Shown here one piece after another: positions 45,601 through 53,490 of a stretch of 64,000 nucleotides of DNA; the stretch's first letter is position 1; every line of letters starts with the position of its first letter. Source of the stretch: Hanstruepera marina (GTDB taxonomy: Bacteria > Bacteroidota > Bacteroidia > Flavobacteriales > Flavobacteriaceae). The stretch covers positions 1-64,000 of the forward strand of contig NZ_JAINVX010000001.1 of the NCBI RefSeq assembly GCF_019880635.1. The letters run 5' to 3'. The notes beneath the pieces were generated by a model. That model was not told the origin of the DNA. It saw only the letters and a program-made list of their open reading frames with translations, and ran no database searches. The translations under genes and the position numbers were made by a program.

Positions 45601-46377
45601 AAAATGAAACGGTTCCACAAAGGTGCTTTCTTTTTAGCCGAACAATTTAATTTGGATATCGTTCCTGTAATAATTCACGGTAATTCCGAAATTCTACCTA
45701 AAGGTAATTTTGTTATAAAATCTGGGGCTTTATCAGTTAAAATTCTCGATAGAATCGCTATTGACAATCCTAAATTAGGACCAACAACCCGAGATAAAAC
45801 CAAGTATATCAGCCAGGTATTTAAAACACAATTCAAAGCTTTTAGACAAGAGCATGAAGGTGATACGTACTTTCACAAAGTTGTTTTAGAGGAATACCGA
45901 TATAAAGGCCACCATTTATACAAAAGCGTTAAACAAGATTTAAATACCAATAAAACGGTATATAAAACGGTTATGGATTCTATTGGGGAAAAGGACAGCA
46001 TCACGCATTTATCTGACGACCATGGTCAATTGGATTTTCTATTGGCTTTAGATAGTCCTAGTAGACAAATAACTACATGGATTGAAAATGATGACAACAG
46101 AAAACTTGTAAAAAGTAGTTATATTACCAATAACCATTATAAAATTACGGTTACAGATACCATAGAAGAATCGTTAAATACTATTTCAGATATATTAATA
46201 ATCGACTTGAATTTAACATCTAGTAATCATCTAGAAGCAATTTATGACAAAACATATTCTAAAATAATACTCTTAAAATCAGGCCAGGTTTTAAAAGCAG
46301 ATTTTGTTTCTAACCACTACAAAGTGGCACAAAAAAGTACACATATAACCTATCTTATTAAATCGGATAACACTTGA
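42688..46377 (+). CDS. MMPL/RND transporter fused to PlsC-type acyltransferase and a C-terminal extra domain
   Basis: 1229 residues, a three-part protein. About 1-860: MMPL-type RND exporter with about a dozen helices, two large periplasmic loops and the repeated membrane motifs GLGIDYSIFITNG and LGITLDYALHI. About 865-1055: lysophospholipid acyltransferase with HX4D NHTSFLD (His896, Asp901) and FPEGTRS (962-968). About 1060-1229: a soluble domain with EYRYKGHHLYKSVKQDL and DILIIDLNLTSSN that looks like a degenerate class I methyltransferase. MMPL proteins in aryl polyene clusters move the pigment lipid; fusion with an acyltransferase suggests coupling of lipidation and export. Confidence 0.85.
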   Translation: MAELFYRTYQLIKSNTLVSLLGFIAILLGLIFLASRIEFEEDITKLIPTSEQNADAQKVLKTANFADKIIVNISREPHASVEDLTAYASQFIDSLNQKSRNYYTQIQGQIPEESVSEVLNFVYENLPLFLDASDYATIQKKLNKDSLEVITRANYKALISPSGIIAKETILKDPLGLSFIALKKLQQLSFGDAFILENGYLLSKDKNHILLFITPKHKSSETAENAVFADQLYELNSDLNSSFNGKVSSEYFGGVLIAVANAKQIKRDIQITVGIAMSILLLILIVFYKKLSIPLILFTPTAFGALLAVALLFVIRTKISAISLGIGSVLLGITLDYALHILTHIRSNNNPKILYQEITKPILMSSLTTAMAFLCLLFLKSQALQDLGIFAAISVLGASVFSLIFIPLVYRTKVDGSGKQTLLDKIAYYPFHKNKWFILGVVMVLTISAFTYNKTQFNNDISQLNYEPQELLDAQNRLDALTNISSKSIYLVAYGNSIQEAMTANDSIYSKLQNLKQNDEIIDYSSIGALIQSDKKQKNAIRAWEDFWTDATIEKTKLQLIESGETLGFKPNTHQSFYNLLSTDFKPLNLNEYSTINTISIDDYISTQPDFTTITSLAKVKDNQVENLLYHFKGYPQTLAIDRKQMNETFLGGLKTDFNRLVTYSLIVVLILLLLFYRSVSLTLVTSLPIALTWLVTIGLMGILQVQFNIFNIIISTFIFGLGIDYSIFITNGLLHELKTGERVLPTHKTSIVLSVITTILGVGVLIFAKHPALYSISLVSIIGILSAVCLSFIIQPVIFKFFIGSKSNRPSPILMFIHSSISFTYYGLGGLILSLLGIVCIKIIPLSMKIKMKWFHKIMSRFMKSVLDSYPFFKTRVLNPHNETFEKQAVIIANHTSFLDILAIGMLHPKIIFLVNDWVYNSPFFGKAVKLAGFYPVSSGIEKGVDHLQKKVEQGYSLMAFPEGTRSYTNKMKRFHKGAFFLAEQFNLDIVPVIIHGNSEILPKGNFVIKSGALSVKILDRIAIDNPKLGPTTRDKTKYISQVFKTQFKAFRQEHEGDTYFHKVVLEEYRYKGHHLYKSVKQDLNTNKTVYKTVMDSIGEKDSITHLSDDHGQLDFLLALDSPSRQITTWIENDDNRKLVKSSYITNNHYKITVTDTIEESLNTISDILIIDLNLTSSNHLEAIYDKTYSKIILLKSGQVLKADFVSNHYKVAQKSTHITYLIKSDNT

Positions 46378-47897
46378 AACCAAAATCTAAATACGATATT
46401 GTTATAGTAGGCAGTGGATTAGGCGGACTCGTTTCTGCAGTAATACTTGCAAAAGAAGGCTATACTGTTTGTGTTTTGGAAAAGAATCAACAGTTTGGTG
46501 GTAATCTTCAAACGTTTTCTAGAGACAAGTCTATTTTTGATACTGGTGTTCATTACATTGGCAGTTTGAGCCCTGGTCAAAATTTATATCAATATTTTAA
46601 ATATTTGGGTATAATGGATGACCTATCACTAAAAAAAATGGATGAAGACGGGTTTGATATTATATCTTTTGACGATGACAAAAAGGAATACCCTTATGCC
46701 CAAGGTTATAAAAATTTTAGAGCTCAACTGATCCAAGACTTTCCAGATGAAGCTGAAGCGATACATACTTACTGTGAAGAAATGCAGAAAACCTGTGACA
46801 AGTTTCCATTATATCGTTTACAGTCAGGCATTCCATATGCCGATGGCGTTTTTAGGCTTCAAGTAAAGTCTTTTTTAGAATCCATAACTTCTAACGAACG
46901 CCTTAAAGCTGTCCTAGCAGGAACTAATTTCCTATACGCTGGAGATGGTTATAGAACACCTTTTTATGTGCATTCACTTTCGGTAAATTCGTATATCCAA
47001 AGTGCCTATAGATGTATTAATGGCGGCAGCCAGATTACAAAATTACTCATAAAACGACTTAAGGAACATGGTGGTGAAGTTTTTAAATACCATGATGTTA
47101 TTAATTTAGAATGCCAAGACAACAAGATAAAATCGGCTATATGTCAAAATGGAAATCGTATTCAAGGTGATATATTTATATCTAATATTGAACCCAAAGT
47201 TACATTGGATTTAGTAGGTAAAGAACATTTTAGAAAATCCTATACCAATAGAATAGATCGCATAGAAAGTACTGTTGCTTGTTTTAGTTTATATCTCGTA
47301 TTAAAACCAGATTGTTTTAAATATTTGAACAAAAACTATTATCACTTTAAAACTAAAGATGCGGTTTGGAACGCACAGCACTATACCCAAAATAGTTGGC
47401 CAGAAAGCTATATGCTTTCTATGGGAGTTAAAAAGAATCAAAACGAATATGCCGATAATTTAACCGTTATGACCTATATGCGGTATGATGAAGTAAAGCC
47501 TTGGGCAAATACATTTAATACCACTGCCAATAAAAATGACCGTGGTCAGTCGTATGAAGAATTTAAACAAGAAAAAGCAGAAAAAATCATTCAAGAACTA
47601 GAAAAAAAGTTCCCTAACATTCGGGGATGTATAGAAAGCTATTATACCTCATCACCGCTATCCTATCGCGATTATATTGCTACAAACAATGGTTCTATGT
47701 ATGGCTATGTTAAAGACGTCAATAAATCTATGCAGTCGTTTATTCCTCCTCAAACAAAAATTCCTAACTTGCTTTTTACTGGACAAAGTTTAAATATGCA
47801 TGGTATTTTAGGTGTAACCATAAGTGGTGTAGTTACCTGTTCAGAAATTTTAGGACAAGAATATTTATTAAACAAAATTCTTGATGCAAATAAGTAA
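46374..47897 (+). CDS. CrtI/phytoene desaturase-like FAD oxidoreductase (TTG start)
   Basis: 507 residues. FAD motif VGSGLGGLVSAVILAKEGY (about 11-29) and the dinucleotide-binding LEKNQQFGGNLQTF typical of CrtI/CrtN and all-trans-retinol saturase relatives; the C-terminal GVTISGVVTCSEIL is the matching FAD-binding end. The start is TTG in a TTGA overlap with the preceding stop; no ATG is suitably placed. It may add or remove double bonds, or hydroxylate a polyene or ring. Homologues are typical of flexirubin clusters. Confidence 0.87.
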   Translation: MKPKSKYDIVIVGSGLGGLVSAVILAKEGYTVCVLEKNQQFGGNLQTFSRDKSIFDTGVHYIGSLSPGQNLYQYFKYLGIMDDLSLKKMDEDGFDIISFDDDKKEYPYAQGYKNFRAQLIQDFPDEAEAIHTYCEEMQKTCDKFPLYRLQSGIPYADGVFRLQVKSFLESITSNERLKAVLAGTNFLYAGDGYRTPFYVHSLSVNSYIQSAYRCINGGSQITKLLIKRLKEHGGEVFKYHDVINLECQDNKIKSAICQNGNRIQGDIFISNIEPKVTLDLVGKEHFRKSYTNRIDRIESTVACFSLYLVLKPDCFKYLNKNYYHFKTKDAVWNAQHYTQNSWPESYMLSMGVKKNQNEYADNLTVMTYMRYDEVKPWANTFNTTANKNDRGQSYEEFKQEKAEKIIQELEKKFPNIRGCIESYYTSSPLSYRDYIATNNGSMYGYVKDVNKSMQSFIPPQTKIPNLLFTGQSLNMHGILGVTISGVVTCSEILGQEYLLNKILDANK

Positions 47898-49551
47898 GAC
47901 ATATATTTTAGGAATTTTAGTTCTTGTTTTAACATCGTGTGGTGTTAAACCCTCTCTTCTTGACACTCCTGATGTAAGTCCTTACAACCAAAATACCCCA
48001 GAGCGCCAAAAAATTACAGATTCGTCCTATACTACCAAAAACGGATATTTGTCAAAAAACCAATATGGACAATGGGAGCTATATGTCTCTGGAGATCCTT
48101 ATCAAATAGGTTTGCAAACAGGCAGCTTAACTCAAGAACTCTTTCTTAAGCAAGAAGATGCTTTTTTAGGAAAAGTAAATGAACTGGTACCTTCGGAAAA
48201 CAAACAAAAATTACTCAGAAAATTATTGGCTTGGTACAACCGTAAAATGTATTTACATATTCCCGAAGAGTATAAATCTGAAATTTTAGGCGTATCGCAA
48301 TATGCTGGTGATAAATACGATTATGTTGCCGACAACTATTTGCGCATTCTGTATTTCCACAGCGCTCATGATATTGGCCATGCCTTGCAAGACCTTATGC
48401 TAGTTGGTTGTTCGTCATTTGCAGCTTGGGGAAACAAAACCGAAGATGGCTACTTAATTATTGGAAGAAATTTTGACTTTTATGCAGGCGACGATTTCGC
48501 AGAAGATAAAATAATAGCTTTTATAAAACCCACAGAAGGTTATAAGTTTATGTCGGTTACCTGGGCTGGAATGATGGGTGTGGTTTCTGGTATGAACGAC
48601 CAAGGATTGACAGTAACCATAAATGCAGGAAAGTCTAGTATTCCTTGGGTAGCTAAAACACCTATTTCCATTCTTACGCGTGAAATATTACAATATGCTT
48701 CCAATATTGATGAGGCCATTGCCATAGCCAAAAAACGTCAGGTATTTGTTTCTGAATCTATTTTTATAGGCAGTGCAAAAGATAATCGTGCCATTACTAT
48801 TGAAGTGTCGCCCAAAAATTTTGGGATTTACGAAGTTGAAAACTCTAACCAACTTATCTGCTCCAATCATTTCCAAAGTGATGCTTATTCCAATGATAAA
48901 AAAAACCTAAAGCATAAAGCCGAAAGCCATTCGCAATATCGTTACGAGCGTATGGAAGAACTTTTAAGCGAATCACCTAAAGTTACGCCAAAAGTTGCAG
49001 TAGATATTTTACGAAATAAAGAGGGGTTGCACAATAAAGCCATTGGTTATGGTAATGAGAAAGCCTTAAATCAGTTATTGGCGCATCATGGTATTGTATT
49101 TAAGCCTCATGAACGTATGGTGTGGGTTTCGGCCAACCCCTATCAGCTTGGGGAATTTGTGGCTTACAACTTAAATACCATTTTTAGCAAAGCACCAGAA
49201 AACAGCAAAGCCAAGTCTCTACACAATAACAATTTGACCATTGAAAAAGACCCTTTTCAATTTACAAAAGCTTATAAAGATTACGAAGCTTATCGCATTT
49301 TAAGACGTGAGGTAATTGATGCTATCAATAATAATATGCATTTGTTACCTTTAACGCTTCAAGAGCTTCAAAACAGTAATCCAGAGTATTGGGAAGCCTA
49401 TTATTTAGTTGGAAAATACCATTACGAAAAAAAGTATTACACTGCAGCACGTAATGCTTTTAAAATTGCAAAAACCAAAGAAATTACAACCGTTCCTGAA
49501 CAAGAACAAGTAGATTTGTACCTAAAGAAAATTAAAAGGAAATTGAACTAA
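47884..49551 (+). CDS. C45-type (Ntn) acyltransferase/hydrolase lipoprotein
   Basis: 555 residues from ATG 47884, overlapping the FAD enzyme by 14 bases. Lipoprotein signal with Cys in LVLTSC (about 19). The core has the C45 (isopenicillin N acyltransferase-like) pattern: putative nucleophile Cys in LVGCSSFAAWG (about 176), GRNFDFY, GMNDQGLTVTINAG and SILTREILQYASNIDEAI. The last 100 residues are helical, TPR-like. C45 enzymes self-cleave to expose the Cys and transfer or hydrolyse acyl groups. Outer-membrane or periplasmic location suggests late ester formation on the pigment, or trimming. Not previously proved, as far as I know. Confidence 0.8.
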   Translation: MQISKTYILGILVLVLTSCGVKPSLLDTPDVSPYNQNTPERQKITDSSYTTKNGYLSKNQYGQWELYVSGDPYQIGLQTGSLTQELFLKQEDAFLGKVNELVPSENKQKLLRKLLAWYNRKMYLHIPEEYKSEILGVSQYAGDKYDYVADNYLRILYFHSAHDIGHALQDLMLVGCSSFAAWGNKTEDGYLIIGRNFDFYAGDDFAEDKIIAFIKPTEGYKFMSVTWAGMMGVVSGMNDQGLTVTINAGKSSIPWVAKTPISILTREILQYASNIDEAIAIAKKRQVFVSESIFIGSAKDNRAITIEVSPKNFGIYEVENSNQLICSNHFQSDAYSNDKKNLKHKAESHSQYRYERMEELLSESPKVTPKVAVDILRNKEGLHNKAIGYGNEKALNQLLAHHGIVFKPHERMVWVSANPYQLGEFVAYNLNTIFSKAPENSKAKSLHNNNLTIEKDPFQFTKAYKDYEAYRILRREVIDAINNNMHLLPLTLQELQNSNPEYWEAYYLVGKYHYEKKYYTAARNAFKIAKTKEITTVPEQEQVDLYLKKIKRKLN

Positions 49552-50846
49552 TGATTCCTGAAATAGAAAAAGCATCAGCTTCAGAGATTAAAGCCTTTCA
49601 AGAAAAAGAACTAAAAACCCTATTAGTGTATTTAAACACTAATTCCAAGTTCTATCAGCAAGTGTTTAAAACCCATAATATTGATATAACCAGTATCAAT
49701 ACTTTAGAAGATTTAACCAAAATCCCAACCACAACAAAAGATCAATTACAAGTTAATAACGATGATTTTTTATGTGTATCAAAAACCAAAATAATTGATT
49801 ATGTTTCCACTTCTGGAACTTTAGGAGATCCTGTGATTTTTGCCCTTACCGACAAAGATCTAAATCGACTAGCGTACAACGAAGCCATTTCCTTTGCCTG
49901 TTCGGGTGTAACCAATCAAGATGTTATGCAACTCATGACCACAATAGACAGGCGTTTTATGGCTGGACTAGCCTACTTTTTAGGCGCTAGAAAATTAGGA
50001 GCTGGTATTATTCGTGTTGGTGCTGGAATTCCAGAATTGCAATGGGATTCCATTCTGAAATTTAAGCCAACCTACTTAATAGCTGTTCCTTCCTTTTTAT
50101 TAAAACTCATTGAGTATGCCAGACAGCATGATATTGATATCAATCAATCGGGTGTAAAAGGTGCCATCTGCATTGGTGAACCTTTACGCAATCAGGATTT
50201 TTCATTAAATGCCTTGGCCAAAAAAATCACCTATGATTGGGACATTGAACTGTTTTCCACTTACGCATCAACCGAAATGAATACGGCATTTAACGAGTGT
50301 GAAGCACAGCAAGGTGGTCACCATCATCCAGAGCTCATTATTGCTGAAATTTTAGATGAAAACGATAATCCTGTTAAACCCAATACGGTTGGCGAGTTAA
50401 CCATAACTACATTAGGTGTTGAAGGCATGCCACTATTGCGTTTTAAGACAGGAGATATGGTTATGGCACATACAAGCCCTTGTTCATGTGGCAGAAACAC
50501 CATGCGTTTAGGACCTGTTGTAGGTAGAAGAAAACAGATGATAAAATATAAAGGCACCACATTATATCCACCTGCAATGGATAATATTCTAAATGATTTT
50601 AACCAAGTGGAAAGTTATATTATTGAAATATCTACCAACGACATTGGGACCGATGAAATTTGCTTAAAAATCGCTTCAAAAGAACAGTCAACAAAATTAC
50701 TTCAACAAATAAAAGATCATTTTAGAGCTAAACTTCGGGTGACACCTAAAATTGAATTTCACGATAAAAAAACCATTCAAAAACTACAGTTTCCTGCCAT
50801 GAGCAGAAAACCTATTAAGGTTATTGATAAGCGTAAAACAGAGTAA
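49551..50846 (+). CDS. Phenylacetate-CoA ligase-like ANL adenylating enzyme
   Basis: 431 residues, the size of PaaK-like ligases. ATP-binding P-loop YVSTSGTLGDPVIFALT (about 83-100), ANL motif YASTEMNTAF (about 230) and RFKTGDMVMAHTSPC with a Cys-rich CSCGRNTMRLG segment. TAATGA overlap with the C45 gene. In this cluster it likely activates 4-coumarate and loads it on ACP or CoA, equivalent to ApeH. Last gene of the pigment cluster. Confidence 0.88.
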   Translation: MIPEIEKASASEIKAFQEKELKTLLVYLNTNSKFYQQVFKTHNIDITSINTLEDLTKIPTTTKDQLQVNNDDFLCVSKTKIIDYVSTSGTLGDPVIFALTDKDLNRLAYNEAISFACSGVTNQDVMQLMTTIDRRFMAGLAYFLGARKLGAGIIRVGAGIPELQWDSILKFKPTYLIAVPSFLLKLIEYARQHDIDINQSGVKGAICIGEPLRNQDFSLNALAKKITYDWDIELFSTYASTEMNTAFNECEAQQGGHHHPELIIAEILDENDNPVKPNTVGELTITTLGVEGMPLLRFKTGDMVMAHTSPCSCGRNTMRLGPVVGRRKQMIKYKGTTLYPPAMDNILNDFNQVESYIIEISTNDIGTDEICLKIASKEQSTKLLQQIKDHFRAKLRVTPKIEFHDKKTIQKLQFPAMSRKPIKVIDKRKTE

Positions 50847-50855
50847 TTCAATACG

Positions 50856-50869
50856 TTAACAGCTGTTAA
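50856..50869. promoter_or_regulatory. Perfect 14-bp palindrome TTAACAGCTGTTAA
   Basis: Ten bases after the end of the pigment cluster and 40 bases before the next gene. An uninterrupted palindrome with no loop is more like a protein-binding site than a terminator, although an A-run follows on this strand. The core TAACAGCTGT recurs at 54508-54517 just upstream of the LacI-type gene. Confidence 0.35.
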
Positions 50870-50908
50870 AAAATAGTTTAAAACGGTTTTTATATGTAAT
50901 TTGATTGC

Positions 50909-51844
50909 ATGAAGGTCTATAAAGTATTAATCGTTTTATTTTTTGTCTTTGCAACCACTTGGCAATTACAATCTCACCCTTCTTGGGGAATTGTCGTTGA
51001 TGAAAACGGTTGCATTTATTTTGCGGATGTTATGCACAACGGAGATGGCACCCTCTGGAAACTAGACCCTTCAACCAATGAATTGGAAGCGGTTTTTACC
51101 AATTTTCATGCACATCACATTTATCTGCATAGTCCCAATGAAATTATTGCGGGAATAGCCAAATGGCGATCAGGTGAAATTGAAGGCGAAGGCCATAACT
51201 ATTTATTCAAATACGATACCCAATTAAAAAAATTAGACACACTATTGTTTACTGATGATTGGGACGAGTACCATGGTCAAGTATTTTCAATGTCAAAAAA
51301 ATTAAAAAACGTGTATTTTGCCATGAACAAGCAAATACATATAAAGCCACTTAATGGTTCTGCAAAACCATTATTTGACAGAAAATTCGAGCGTATTTGT
51401 ACATTAGCTTCAGATGTATCTGGTAACCTCTACATTTCTGATGCCAATTACAAACAAGGCACGCTTTTTAAATGGAACAAGAGCCAAGGATTGGTTGAAC
51501 TAGCCAACAACCTGATAGAACAAAACCCAAAACACCCCATATTTAAAGAAAAACGATTTCAACTATTTTATGGTATAGCCTTCTCAAAAAACAACTATCC
51601 ACTTATTACAGAATCTGCCAGTAGAACTATAAAAGAAATTTCAAACAATGGTTCTAGCCTAATAAGGTACACCTCTCAAAAAAATTGGACTCCTAACGGT
51701 GTATATTATCACAAGGATAGATATTATATTATGGAAACAGGCTATGACAATCAACACTTGGGACCTCGCATCATCATAACGGACTCTAATTTCAAGGTAT
51801 TAAAAACATTAGAAATAAATTTCAATTCAAAAAAAGTTAAATGA
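50909..51844 (+). CDS. Exported beta-propeller protein (SMP-30/NHL-like)
   Basis: 311 residues with signal peptide MKVYKVLIVLFFVFATTWQLQS. The remainder reads as blades of a propeller: SWGIVVDENGCIYFADVMHNGDG, SLASDVSGNLYISDANYKQGTL-like CTLASDVSGNLYISDANY and NWTPNGVYYHKDRYYIME. Such proteins are often lactonases or paraoxonase-like hydrolases, or are simply structural. No metal-binding set can be assigned safely. Separate from the pigment operon by 62 bases and a palindrome. Confidence 0.75.
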   Translation: MKVYKVLIVLFFVFATTWQLQSHPSWGIVVDENGCIYFADVMHNGDGTLWKLDPSTNELEAVFTNFHAHHIYLHSPNEIIAGIAKWRSGEIEGEGHNYLFKYDTQLKKLDTLLFTDDWDEYHGQVFSMSKKLKNVYFAMNKQIHIKPLNGSAKPLFDRKFERICTLASDVSGNLYISDANYKQGTLFKWNKSQGLVELANNLIEQNPKHPIFKEKRFQLFYGIAFSKNNYPLITESASRTIKEISNNGSSLIRYTSQKNWTPNGVYYHKDRYYIMETGYDNQHLGPRIIITDSNFKVLKTLEINFNSKKVK

Positions 51845-51938
51845 TTTTGGATTTGACTTCTTGTTGCTTTTAATGTTATTTAACTTTTTGACGACTCTTT
51901 TTTTTACCGTAAGTTTATATAGTTATTCGTAATAATTT

Positions 51939-53366
51939 ATGAACTTCAAAAAACGTCTTTTTTTGGTCATAGTATATGCGTCATATTTTGGTTATGCGCA
52001 ACAAGGGAATTACAAGTTCAATAATTTTGGTAATCGTTCGATATTATTAACAGGAAATGTTACAGGTAGTGTATCCGATTTAGGACTAACATACTACAAC
52101 CCATCATTCTTGGCAAAGGCGGAAAATGTGGGGTTTTCGTTAAATGCCAAAGCTTATCAATTGGTAGATGTAAAACTAGAAAATGTTTTAAACGAAAATT
52201 CAAAATTAACCAACTCGCGTTTTAATGGTGCTTCAACTATGGCTGGAGGTATTTTTAATTTGTTGGGCACACGGTTTGCCTACTCCTACCTCACCAAGTC
52301 GAATTTTAATTTCAATGTAAATTATGGTAGCTATTATTTAAATGATAATATACTAGCACTATTTCCTAATGCCGAAAAACATTATGCCAATATTGGTTTG
52401 AACTCAAGAATAAAAGACGATTGGACTGGTTTAACTTGGGCTTATGCTTTTAATGATAAATTTAGCCTGGGAATTTCGGGTTTTGCTTCGATATATAATT
52501 ACAATGGCGGATCAGATTTAAGCCATACCATAGAATCTACTGGTAACGAAGTGGCATTTTACCAAAACATTATAAGCTTTCGTCAGAAATCGTATGGATT
52601 ATTTTTAAAAATTGGGGCGAGTTATGTGCTTAAAAATATTGAACTAGGTTTAAACATTAACCTACCTTATATAGAGGTTTATAGTGATGGCAATTACAGT
52701 TTTTCTGAAGTTGTTGCAGGCCTAGATCCTTCTTATAATAATTTTGTAGATAATTATTTTGATGACCTTTCGGGTAAGCGCAGAGAACCTCTTGGCATTT
52801 CATTAGGAGCAGGAATACCTATCAAAAAAAGTAAATTGCATCTTAACGTTGATTATTATAGCGGATTGAGTGAATATAAACGATTGGACATTCCAGATAT
52901 TGATACCGGTGATGGAAATTTAACCCCTGTAAACTTTAACGAAGAACGTCGTGCAGTATTCAATTTTGGTGCAGGTATTGAATTTTATCTATCGGAACAA
53001 TTTAAGGCCTATGGTGGTTTTTCTACCGATTATAGTGCTTTTAGAAGTAGCGCCAATGTTTTTAACTTGTCATCTACTGACAATAAGGACATAAATATTG
53101 GCACCAATTTTTTTCACATGAGCTTAGGTATAGACTGGAAGTTATCGTGGTCTAGTATAATTGTTGGTGCAACCTATACTAGTAGTTCAGACAGTTTTGC
53201 CAACCCTTATACCCTAGATGTAGATGGTCTTGAAATTGAAAACACCTTAAATCCGCAAATAAAATATACGCGTTGGCAATTTGTAGTAGGAATAGATGTA
53301 CCTATATTAGGTAAAAAAGTAAGTGACCTTTTTAGTAAGGATGACAATGAAGAAAAAAATAAGTAA
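51939..53366 (+). CDS. FadL/OMPP1-like outer-membrane barrel protein
   Basis: 475 residues. Signal peptide MNFKKRLFLVIVYASYFGYAQQ, then NFGNRSILLTGNVTGSVSDLGLTYYNPSFLA, which is the N-terminal hatch pattern of FadL/TodX-like proteins (GSxxGLTYYNPA), and about 14 amphipathic strands ending KYTRWQFVVGIDVPIL, followed by a polar Lys/Asp tail. Possibly uptake or passage of hydrophobic compounds. It could export or insert pigment, but location is the only argument. Converges with the LacI-type gene. Confidence 0.8.
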   Translation: MNFKKRLFLVIVYASYFGYAQQGNYKFNNFGNRSILLTGNVTGSVSDLGLTYYNPSFLAKAENVGFSLNAKAYQLVDVKLENVLNENSKLTNSRFNGASTMAGGIFNLLGTRFAYSYLTKSNFNFNVNYGSYYLNDNILALFPNAEKHYANIGLNSRIKDDWTGLTWAYAFNDKFSLGISGFASIYNYNGGSDLSHTIESTGNEVAFYQNIISFRQKSYGLFLKIGASYVLKNIELGLNINLPYIEVYSDGNYSFSEVVAGLDPSYNNFVDNYFDDLSGKRREPLGISLGAGIPIKKSKLHLNVDYYSGLSEYKRLDIPDIDTGDGNLTPVNFNEERRAVFNFGAGIEFYLSEQFKAYGGFSTDYSAFRSSANVFNLSSTDNKDINIGTNFFHMSLGIDWKLSWSSIIVGATYTSSSDSFANPYTLDVDGLEIENTLNPQIKYTRWQFVVGIDVPILGKKVSDLFSKDDNEEKNK

Positions 53367-53468
53367 TTTATATCTTTTCATTATTATATCATAAACTACT
53401 GTAAATTCGAATACATCCGCATCAAATCAAGACTTTATAGCAATCCTAAACCATGACATTTAAGTCAA

Positions 53469-53490
53469 GACAACTCTTTAAAGTGTTGTC
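53469..53490. other. Near-palindrome between convergent genes
   Basis: GACAAC and GTTGTC flank CTTTAAAG with one asymmetric base on each side. It spans the last codons of the LacI-type gene. No T run follows on either strand, so a terminator role is doubtful. Confidence 0.25.

Noticed and set aside
46374-47897. Carotenoid biosynthesis from the CrtI-like gene
   Set aside because: No phytoene synthase, cyclase or other carotenoid gene nearby; the gene is embedded in the flexirubin-type cluster.
53469-53490. Near-palindrome as terminator of the convergent pair
   Set aside because: No T run follows on either strand; kept only as a weak structural note.
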